Shown here piece after piece: positions 1 through 5,956 of a DNA stretch of 6,635 bases. The notes under the pieces are model-generated. The model saw only the letters and a program-made list of their open reading frames with translations, was not told the DNA's origin and searched no databases. Every line of letters starts with the position of its first letter. The first letter of the stretch is position 1. The translations under genes and the position numbers were made by a program. The stretch is from Bacteroidales bacterium (GTDB lineage: Bacteria > Bacteroidota > Bacteroidia > Bacteroidales > UBA3824). The stretch covers positions 1 to 6,635 of the forward strand of contig JAFXMJ010000049.1 of the NCBI GenBank assembly GCA_017530465.1, read 5' to 3'.

Positions 1-1
1 C

Positions 2-1321
2 AACTTTGTAATCACGCCCGACAACGAGGTCAAGATACTTGATTTTGGCATTGCGCAGATGCTCGATGTGCCGTCGCCCCACATCACCAAGCCCGGCACC
101 AAGGTTGGCACGGCGTTGTATATGAGTCCGCAACAGGTGAAAGGTCAGCCCCTCGACCGCCGCACCGACATCTATTCGCTCGGCATCACGTTTTTCCAGA
201 TGTTGACGGGACAGCATCCGTACAGCAACAAGCTAAGCGAATACGAGATATACAACAAGATAATCAACGACCCGCTGCCGCCGCCTTCGTCGATATACGC
301 CGGAGTGTCGCCGCAGATGGAGGAGATTTTGTACAAGGCGACAGCCAAGCGTCCGCTCGACCGTTATCAGGATTGCAACGCCTTCCGCCGAGACATCCTT
401 GCCATTATGCCCAAGGAAGAGAGCAAAAACCAAAACAACGACACCCAGATTTTTGAGATTGGCGACGTGCAGTCCGACAAGGAACGCCACGCCTCCTTCG
501 CCAAAAACGCGCTGATGATGCTCATTGTGGCTACATTCGTGATAGCCGTTGCAATATCGCTGTTCACCTTCAAGCGCAGCGACCAGATGCACGTCATCGC
601 CCACAATACTCACCTCTACGCCGCCGACAGCCTCGGTGCGCGGCTCGTGGACAATCTCAATTACGGTGAGACCATCCGCACGGCGTCCGACCGCCCCGAA
701 TCCATCGACAAGGACGGCAATGTCTGGATAGAGGCCGTTTCGATGAGGGGCATCAAGGGCTATGTGCCCAAAAACAACATCGCGTCCTCTAAGATTTACC
801 AGCAGTTCAATTCCATCTTCACCAACAAGGAGGCGATCGAACTCACGCCCAACCAGTACCGCCACACGCTGTGGAAATATTTTGTGAGCAACAAGTATTT
901 CAAAAACTCCGTGCCGCAGTGGGAGATTTCCGACGAACTTGGCAATTCGCTGGGATACAATGGCATAGCCACGGGCGATTTTGATGGTAATGGTACTACC
1001 GATATGGCTTGCGTCATCCGCAGCACTGCCGACAGGACTTGCAAGTTGCTCATTTTCTTCGACAACAATAGCGCAAGTTCAGTGGATTTTGCCAGCGAAG
1101 TCAAGATACACACCATCCCGAAGGGCGAGGCTGGCGGCGGCTGGTTCATTGGCAATGTTTATACAAGGACAATGAGCAACGGCTCGCATTACGAGGTCAA
1201 TAAGTACGAATTTCTCCGCAACGACGGCCTCCTAATCCTCGACATCGAGAGCGAGTCAAATTCAGTTTGCTATTATAATAATGAGGAAAACAAAATCCAC
1301 CTGATTTTGCAGCCAAAATAA
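2..1321 (+). CDS. Membrane-anchored Ser/Thr protein kinase with extracytoplasmic SH3b-like domain (5' partial)
   Basis: Eukaryotic-type (Hanks) protein kinase; it would phosphorylate Ser/Thr on cytoplasmic targets, substrate unknown. The frame is open from base 2, so the ATG at 59 is internal: upstream of it are the NFVIT stretch of the catalytic loop and the Mg-binding DFG (41-49). Visible residues (numbered from base 2) continue with the activation segment GTALYMSPQQ, where SPQ replaces the usual APE, and the DRRTDIYSLG helix-F motif. A helix at about 170-190 (nt 509-571) is hydrophobic and should span the inner membrane. Residues about 196-260 resemble a bacterial SH3 domain (VWIEA, then GIKGYVPKNNI). 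Residues 326-334 form a DxDGNGxxD loop like those of FG-GAP/EF-hand calcium sites. The N-lobe (P-loop, lysine) and the HRD motif lie outside the window. No clear terminator follows. The kinase call is firm; the role of the outer part is inferred. Confidence 0.93.
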   Translation, partial: NFVITPDNEVKILDFGIAQMLDVPSPHITKPGTKVGTALYMSPQQVKGQPLDRRTDIYSLGITFFQMLTGQHPYSNKLSEYEIYNKIINDPLPPPSSIYAGVSPQMEEILYKATAKRPLDRYQDCNAFRRDILAIMPKEESKNQNNDTQIFEIGDVQSDKERHASFAKNALMMLIVATFVIAVAISLFTFKRSDQMHVIAHNTHLYAADSLGARLVDNLNYGETIRTASDRPESIDKDGNVWIEAVSMRGIKGYVPKNNIASSKIYQQFNSIFTNKEAIELTPNQYRHTLWKYFVSNKYFKNSVPQWEISDELGNSLGYNGIATGDFDGNGTTDMACVIRSTADRTCKLLIFFDNNSASSVDFASEVKIHTIPKGEAGGGWFIGNVYTRTMSNGSHYEVNKYEFLRNDGLLILDIESESNSVCYYNNEENKIHLILQPK

Positions 1322-1580
1322 CATTCTGATAATCAGTAATATAGAAAAATGTTTCAAAAAACACTGAAAATTTATGTTAAAAAATTTGCATATTAAATTA
1401 ATATTAACTTATTTTGCCATTAAATATTAGCTGCAATTTAGACATTTGCTACAATTATTGAGGATATTATTAGAAAAGAAAACTACTACTAAATAATACC
1501 AATTACTGTTTACGAAAATATATATCATATTGAGAATTAAATACATACTGTTTGTTAATTTTATATACAATTGTTAGAAT
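1322..1580. other. AT-rich intergenic region upstream of susC fragment
   Basis: This 259-base gap holds no credible ORF, tRNA or strong hairpin. It is far more AT-rich than the flanking genes, as is common upstream of SusC-type operons in Bacteroidota. It should carry the susC promoter, but I find no exact TAnnTTTG. The nearest approximations are GACATTTG at 1441-1448 (first base wrong, TTTG upstream at 1413-1416 with a long 24-base spacer) and TACTGTTTG at 1546-1554 (one extra spacer base). No Shine-Dalgarno precedes the ATG at 1581. Confidence 0.6.
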
Positions 1581-2225
1581 ATGAGAAATAAGACCGCACA
1601 AACCCATCGTTTGCCGTGGGGTATGCTACGTGTATTCGTAGTGCTAATGGCAATGATGGCTGCCTTTGCGACAGACTTATCGGCGCAAGGCACTGTGAAG
1701 GGCAAAGTGTCTGACGAGACAGGCGAGGGATTGCCCGGAGCCAATGTTTTCGTCAAGGGCACTACTATCGGCACCATCACAGATATGGATGGCAATTACA
1801 CCATCCCCGGCGTTCCTGCCGGCAACCAAACAATTACCGCCTCGTTCATCGGCTACCAGAATATGGAGCTTGTTGTGTCTATGTCCGATGGCGCAACAAT
1901 CACAAAAAACTTCACCCTTAGAGAGGACAACGAGGAGCTTGAAGAAGTGGTCGTCATTGGCTACGGCGTACAGAAAAAGAAACTCGTTACCGGTGCCAAC
2001 GCGCAGGTGTCGGGCGATGACCTTGCCAAGATGAACACCACCAACGCGCTCCAAGCCTTGCAGGGACAGACAGCGGGCGTCAACATCGCCGCCACATCGG
2101 GTCAGCCGGGCGAAAAGATGAAAGTCTCCGTCCGTGGCGTAGGCTCGCTCAACGGCAGCGACCCCCTCTATATCGTGGACGGTGTGCAGACCGGTGACAT
2201 CTCTTACCTCATATCAAGCTTATGA
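1581..2225 (+). pseudogene. SusC-type TonB-dependent receptor, N-terminal fragment truncated in the plug domain
   Basis: SusC proteins are roughly 1,000-residue outer-membrane barrels that import oligosaccharides with a SusD lipoprotein lid, powered by TonB. Only 214 codons remain. In order: a signal peptide (hydrophobic core VFVVLMAMMAAFA, likely cut near SAQ, residue ~35); a carboxypeptidase-regulatory-like beta domain (GTVKGKVSDETGEGLPGANV to about residue 115); a Ton-box-like EEVVVIGYG at 121-129; and the first half of the plug, with NALQGQTAGV-like and VRGVGSLNGSDPLYIVDGV signatures. Normal family sequence runs through DISYL (Leu210, nt 2208-2210). It then changes to ISSL and a TGA, where the family normally continues with roughly NPxDIESIxVLKDA. 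The rest of the plug and the whole barrel are absent, so transport is impossible. The stop overlaps the next ORF start as ATGA. Assignment is very secure; whether the break is biological or artefactual is open. Confidence 0.9.
2208..2224. other. Deletion/fusion junction between susC stub and downstream gene tail
   Basis: Left of about 2210 the DNA encodes standard SusC plug sequence. Right of it the susC frame ends within five codons, while the +2222 frame becomes a coherent beta-rich protein. The downstream frame is also open leftward across the junction (HIKL before the Met at 2222), consistent with a joined gene tail and not a natural start. The bases include a HindIII site (AAGCTT, 2217-2222), the only one I found in the window. 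Exact breakpoint is uncertain by a few bases. Confidence 0.65.
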
Positions 2226-2935
2226 CCGACGGTACTGGCAATGTCCTCCACGCTGTAATGGGACGCTCTGTGGATGGCGGCAAGACTTCCACCGACACAG
2301 AGGGCGACAATTGCTTGTTGTTCTACACCTACGTATGTGACGAACTCGACGCAGCAAACGCCTACACCTACGAAATCCCGTCCTACACTGTTGAAAACGT
2401 ACTTGCAGCCACAGTACCCGCAGCCGACATTCAGGGCACTTGGAACATCGCTTCCACAGGTTCGCCCTTCGGTTGGATCAACTGGGCAGACAACAAGACA
2501 TTCAACGCTTGGACTGATTTGACCTCGGCTTGCACCACAGTTAAGGATTGGTGGGCATTCGGCGATCCTTCCACCGACGAGGCCACCGCTAAACTTGACG
2601 CTACTATCGCTAATGCAGCACAGACCACAGTTGTCTTGAATGCTGACGGCACATTTGCCATCAAGGACGCTTTGAATGCATTTGCCGACGGCGCGTTCAC
2701 CGCCAAGGAATACAGCGGCACTTACACCTACGAAGGTGGCTACATCAAGTTTAGCACAGAAGTTACCATCTCCTGCGCGTCAGTAACGCTCAGCGGCACT
2801 GAGTTCTACGTAGTTGTGCCGGAAGGCTCGGAAGATGGCGAGGGCGCCAACGATGATTTTGTTAAGGGTGGTCTGTGGATAGGTGCTACCAAAGATGACA
2901 AGACCGAGACCGCTGCAATCCACTTCGCTAAGTAG
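2222..2935 (+). CDS. C-terminal fragment of an unrecognised beta-rich (lipocalin-like?) protein
   Basis: I do not recognise this 237-residue product as a named family. It has no signal peptide or lipobox, unlike nearly every PUL accessory protein, so its true N-terminus is probably lost; the ATG at 2222 is simply the first Met after the junction and overlaps the susC stop. From about residue 69 there is a repeating beta pattern resembling lipocalin-like domains: QGTWNIAS, then VVLNADGTFAI (~137-147), SGTYTYEGGYIKFS (~165-178), and closing strands ending in AAIHFAK. Residues ~1-68 look like the end of a preceding domain. By position in front of a GH5 lipoprotein it may be the tail of a surface glycan-binding or other PUL lipoprotein; that is inference. 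The stop is followed within 40 bases by a strong terminator, consistent with being the last gene of the original operon. Translation could be coupled to susC via ATGA. Confidence 0.6.
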   Translation: MTDGTGNVLHAVMGRSVDGGKTSTDTEGDNCLLFYTYVCDELDAANAYTYEIPSYTVENVLAATVPAADIQGTWNIASTGSPFGWINWADNKTFNAWTDLTSACTTVKDWWAFGDPSTDEATAKLDATIANAAQTTVVLNADGTFAIKDALNAFADGAFTAKEYSGTYTYEGGYIKFSTEVTISCASVTLSGTEFYVVVPEGSEDGEGANDDFVKGGLWIGATKDDKTETAAIHFAK

Positions 2936-2970
2936 TCAATCGACATTTCATTCTTCTTTTCATAATGTTA

Positions 2971-3014
2971 AATCCCCGTGTTTGGCAGTTATTGCCAAAC
3001 CGCCGGGGATTTTG
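2971..3014 (+). terminator. Rho-independent terminator after the susC-remnant operon
   Basis: A two-tier hairpin: outer stem AATCCCCG (2971-2978) pairs with CGGGGATT (3004-3011), and inner stem GTTTGGCA (2980-2987) pairs with TGCCAAAC (2993-3000) around a 5-base loop. A short T run (3010-3013) follows. It lies 35 bases past the stop at 2935 and separates the remnant operon from the GH5 gene. Confidence 0.88.
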
Positions 3015-3039
3015 ATTATTAGAAATTATTATATATTTG
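3011..3039 (+). promoter_or_regulatory. Bacteroidota-type promoter for the GH5 gene
   Basis: TATATTTG at 3032-3039 matches the -7 consensus TAnnTTTG exactly. A TTTG at 3011-3014 can serve as the -33 element, although the 17-base gap is shorter than the usual ~20. The -33 bases coincide with the tail of the preceding terminator. Transcription would start around 3044-3048, leaving a ~30-base leader with no Shine-Dalgarno before the ATG at 3076. Confidence 0.7.
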
Positions 3040-3075
3040 CAGGACGAAAGCCTAATCATTTAAACGACAATTATT

Positions 3076-4815
3076 ATGAGAAATAGATTCACACAATTGC
3101 TCGTGCCGGTGTTGATATTCGCGTTGGCCTCCAGCACATTTACTAATTGCGGCGACGACAATGACAACGACATCCCCGCCGCCGACACCACCGGACAATC
3201 AGCCTCCATATCGTTGAAGGTGGACTCATCGACTCTCACCTTCCCAAAAGGCGGCGGCACGCAGACCGTAACGGTGACGTCGCCATCCGCAATCACCGTG
3301 CTTACCAACGCCCAATGGCTTCAAGCAGTCCTCAAAGACAACGACGGCACTTCGTACATTTACGACATCACTGCCGATATTTGCACCGCTGCATCCGACC
3401 GCACGGGCGAAATCACCCTGCTTGCCGGCAGCGAAAAGGCAACTATCACCGCCACCCAGCGTAGCACAATGAGCCAGACCATCACTGTGGACGCCGCAGC
3501 CTCGTCGTTCACCATTGACGATATTCCCGCCTCCGTAGAAGTGACGTGCGATGCGCTGTGGATTTCGCAAAACGGCAACTCATTCGCAACCTCCGCCAAC
3601 ACTACCAACAGCGAGCGCACAGGCTTGGTTGTCATTAAATTTGACAGCTCCAAAGACACCGTATTTGTAACCCAAAAGGCTGGCAGCGTCACCGCCCTGT
3701 CGATGCAAAGTACAGCAATGGAAATCGCCGCCCAGATGTACCCCGCTTGGAATCTTGGCAACACAATGGAAGCCACTGGCAGCGGCCTCGGCGCAGAGAC
3801 TTCGTGGCAGCGCACCAAGACCACACAAGACATCATCAATTTAGTAAAGGCATCGGGATTCCGTGCGATACGCATTCCTTGCTCCTGGTACATCCATTGC
3901 GACAAAAATGACAATTACAAAATCAACGCCGACTGGATGGCGCGTGTCAAGGAAGTGGTTGATTACTGCATCAACGCCGGTCTCTACATCGAGCTAAACG
4001 ATCACTGGGACAGCGGCTGGATTGAAGTGCTTGGCTTTTCCTCGTCGGACAAAAATTACGTATCAATAATTGATGATGACGATTATATCAACTCCAAAAT
4101 CGAAATCCTCCAAAAACTCTGGACTCAGATTGCCACGGAGTTCAAGGATTACGACCAGCACCTGATATTTGGCGGTCTCAACGAGCCGTTCCAGGAGTGG
4201 AGCTTATTCAACGACAAGCACGCCGTCCTCACCCCGATACTCGAAAAATACAACCAGGCTTTTGTGGATGCAGTACGCGCCACCGGCGGCAACAATGCTG
4301 AGCGTGTGCTCGCCGTCCAGGGTCCAAGCACCAACATCGCCTCCACCGTTTCGTATATGCACTTGCCAACCGACAAGCCCGCCAACAAACTTATGGTGGA
4401 AGTGCATTACTACGACCCCTACAATTTCACCATCAACGGTGGCACTGGTTACTCTGCCACTTGGAACGCCGAATCGTCGTTGAAAAACAGTTTTGCGTCG
4501 CTCAAAGCCAAATTCTCTGACAACGGCGTACCAGTCCTCATCGGGGAATACGCCGCCAACTGGCGTGAAGTCACCAATCAGGAAAAGCACGATGCCAGCG
4601 TCAAGGCGTTCTACAAGGCTGTAAGCAAATGGGGACCTGCCAATGGTCTCGTACCTTTCGCCTGGGACACCAACTATTGCCCCGAAAACGAAAACAAAAA
4701 GCGCGGCACGGGCGGTACAGGCACCATCATCGACCGCGCCAACCTCAAAATTTACGGTACAGTTGCATACAGCGGCATAGTGGAAGGCACTGCCGCCACC
4801 GTTTGGATGCATTAA
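3076..4815 (+). CDS. Surface lipoprotein endo-glycanase: two BACON-like modules plus glycoside hydrolase family 5 domain
   Basis: Retaining GH5 enzyme (cellulase/beta-glucanase/mannanase group; substrate not determinable here), likely cell-surface exposed. A signal peptide ends in a relaxed lipobox FTNC (Cys25), followed by the Asp-rich GDDNDND that resembles the Bacteroidota lipoprotein export signal. Residues ~45-129 look like a BACON domain (STLTFPKGGGTQTVTVTS), and ~133-202 like a second, degenerate one ending in FVTQKAG. The GH5 barrel spans ~210-575: WNLGNTMEA (225-233), IRIP with Arg266, LNDHWDSGW (His310), GGLNEP with acid/base Glu370, VEVHYYDPY (His444), LIGEYA with nucleophile Glu491, and FAWDT with Trp530. 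All core GH5 residues are present and length (579) is normal, so it should be active. It has its own promoter and terminator and follows a broken susC, suggesting a PUL remnant. GH5 subfamily is uncertain; GH5_4-like is a guess. Confidence 0.92.
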   Translation: MRNRFTQLLVPVLIFALASSTFTNCGDDNDNDIPAADTTGQSASISLKVDSSTLTFPKGGGTQTVTVTSPSAITVLTNAQWLQAVLKDNDGTSYIYDITADICTAASDRTGEITLLAGSEKATITATQRSTMSQTITVDAAASSFTIDDIPASVEVTCDALWISQNGNSFATSANTTNSERTGLVVIKFDSSKDTVFVTQKAGSVTALSMQSTAMEIAAQMYPAWNLGNTMEATGSGLGAETSWQRTKTTQDIINLVKASGFRAIRIPCSWYIHCDKNDNYKINADWMARVKEVVDYCINAGLYIELNDHWDSGWIEVLGFSSSDKNYVSIIDDDDYINSKIEILQKLWTQIATEFKDYDQHLIFGGLNEPFQEWSLFNDKHAVLTPILEKYNQAFVDAVRATGGNNAERVLAVQGPSTNIASTVSYMHLPTDKPANKLMVEVHYYDPYNFTINGGTGYSATWNAESSLKNSFASLKAKFSDNGVPVLIGEYAANWREVTNQEKHDASVKAFYKAVSKWGPANGLVPFAWDTNYCPENENKKRGTGGTGTIIDRANLKIYGTVAYSGIVEGTAATVWMH

Positions 4816-4846
4816 TTTGAAAAAAATCCATATAGTTTTTCTGTCG

Positions 4847-4885
4847 ATTCCCTGCCATAAATGTAATTTGGTGGGGAATTTTTTG
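4847..4885 (+). terminator. Rho-independent terminator after the GH5 gene
   Basis: ATTCCCTGCCA (4847-4857) pairs with TGGTGGGGAAT (4869-4879) to give an 11-bp stem including two G-U pairs and an 11-base loop. It is followed by a T run to 4884. It lies 31 bases after the GH5 stop. Confidence 0.82.
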
Positions 4886-4913
4886 TTTTGTGTTATTTTT
4901 TATTAACGTAATA

Positions 4914-4941
4914 TTTGTTTCACACGTTTTTTGTAATTTTG
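4914..4941 (+). promoter_or_regulatory. Bacteroidota-type promoter for the DUF4421-type gene
   Basis: TAATTTTG at 4934-4941 matches the -7 consensus TAnnTTTG exactly. TTTG at 4914-4917 is the best -33 candidate, with a 16-base gap that is shorter than usual. The leader to the ATG at 4970 would be about 20-25 bases, A/T-rich and without a Shine-Dalgarno. Confidence 0.68.
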
Positions 4942-4969
4942 CGGCGTAAAAAACAAACGATTTTTTTAG

Positions 4970-5956
4970 ATGAATAACACTTTGAGACTTGCCACGTTAA
5001 TTGCATTGGTGTTGACTTTTTGCACGCTGTATGGCACGGCGCAAAATGCCAATTATGTGAAGAAATATGGCCATTTGTTGTCCGTCAAATCTTTCTTATA
5101 CAACGACGAATTTACGTTCCGCAACAAGTCCACGGGGCTTAATTACATTCCCGCGTTACATTCTGGCGTCGGCGTGGGCGTTTGGTGCAAATATTTTCCG
5201 TTTGATGTGTGCTACCGTCAGGAGGTATCGCCGATTGGTCCCGACAAAAATTACAACAACGTCAAGAGCACCGATATGCAGTTGCGCGGTTACAACAGGT
5301 TTTTCGCCGGGGACATTTACATACAGCGTTACAGTGGGTTTTACGAGTCGATAGAAGACCGTTTCCACATCAAAAGCCGCGAAATCGGCGAGTTGCCTTA
5401 CAATCCCGACATCAAGGTGTCGCAGTTTGATATGGTTGGCAAATATATTTTCAACAACGAGGAATTTTCGTACAAGGCGGGTTTTACGGCGGGCGAGCGG
5501 CAACTGATTTCGCAGGGCAGCGCAACGGTTGGCGCGGCGTTGTATTATCTCCGCATCCGCTCCGACAGCCTGCTCCTGAAAGAGCAAAGTTGCGACCTCC
5601 GCTCCTGCAACATCGGTGTCAACGGCGGCTATGCCTACAATTATGTTTTTGGCAAACATTCCACGCTTTTTGCGTCAGGGATGATTGGTCTCAACGCGAG
5701 CACATCGATTTTCAAGGGTTGGGTCTCCGACAAAATCCACCTCTCGCCGGTGTTCCATTTCAAGGGCGCGTACTGGCTCAATTACGACAAATGGTCGTTT
5801 GGCATCACCACAACCTACAACATCATCCACCACTCCCTCGGCGACGAAATGACAGTATATGTGCATACGAGGCGGACGGAAGTGGTGGTGATGAGGAGGA
5901 TATGGATGAAGAAGAAATTACCTGCTAACCCTTCCGCTGGCGTCGCCGGACATTAG
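4970..5956 (+). CDS. DUF4421-type outer-membrane beta-barrel protein
   Basis: Predicted outer-membrane protein of unknown function, restricted as far as known to Bacteroidota. A Sec signal peptide (LATLIALVLTFCTLYGTAQ, cut near residue 25) leads into alternating amphipathic strands. The best family mark is the stretch at ~102-126 (DMQLRGYNRFF, then DIYIQRYSGFYE), matching the DUF4421 pattern of a D-Q-L/Y-N-R-F block followed by D-x-Y-x-Q-x-Y-x-G-F-Y. Later segments (GKYIFNNEEFSYKAGF, GVNGGYAYNYVFG, SFGITTTYNI) are typical barrel strands. The final strand seems to end at about Trp312 (EVVVMRRIW). The remaining 16 residues (MKKK then LPANPSAGVAGH) are basic/low-complexity, and the last 12 codons overlap kdgK antisense, suggesting a lost original stop. 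It has its own promoter and no clear operon partner. Family assignment is from motif memory and should be fairly safe; the barrel is inferred. Confidence 0.8.
   Translation: MNNTLRLATLIALVLTFCTLYGTAQNANYVKKYGHLLSVKSFLYNDEFTFRNKSTGLNYIPALHSGVGVGVWCKYFPFDVCYRQEVSPIGPDKNYNNVKSTDMQLRGYNRFFAGDIYIQRYSGFYESIEDRFHIKSREIGELPYNPDIKVSQFDMVGKYIFNNEEFSYKAGFTAGERQLISQGSATVGAALYYLRIRSDSLLLKEQSCDLRSCNIGVNGGYAYNYVFGKHSTLFASGMIGLNASTSIFKGWVSDKIHLSPVFHFKGAYWLNYDKWSFGITTTYNIIHHSLGDEMTVYVHTRRTEVVVMRRIWMKKKLPANPSAGVAGH

Noticed and set aside
233..865. Long minus-strand ORF opposite the kinase (210 codons)
   Set aside because: It is the antisense shadow of a clearly coding kinase gene. Its translation is Val/Arg/Gly-rich with no recognisable domain.
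1322..1332. CTGATAATCAG palindrome just after the kinase stop, as a terminator or operator
   Set aside because: The arms are 5 bases with a 1-base centre, so no stable hairpin forms and no T run follows. One short palindrome in AT-rich DNA is not evidence of a binding site.
1441..1554. susC promoter at GACATTTG (1441-1448) or TACTGTTTG (1546-1554)
   Set aside because: Each deviates from TAnnTTTG (wrong first base; extra spacer base) and neither has a well-placed -33 element. They are noted in the intergenic entry but not called as promoters.
2205..2230. Insertion sequence or integrase attachment site at the susC break
   Set aside because: No transposase, terminal inverted repeats or target-site duplication is visible on either side.
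2883..3086. Small plus-strand ORF across the GH5 upstream region (67 codons)
   Set aside because: It runs through the terminator hairpin and promoter and overlaps two better-supported genes; no protein features.
4204..4812. Minus-strand ORF opposite the GH5 domain (202 codons)
   Set aside because: The plus strand encodes all GH5 catalytic motifs there, and the antisense product has no family features.
5156..5659. Minus-strand ORF opposite the DUF4421 gene (167 codons)
   Set aside because: Shadow frame: no signal, motif or promoter, while the plus strand carries a signal peptide and family motifs.
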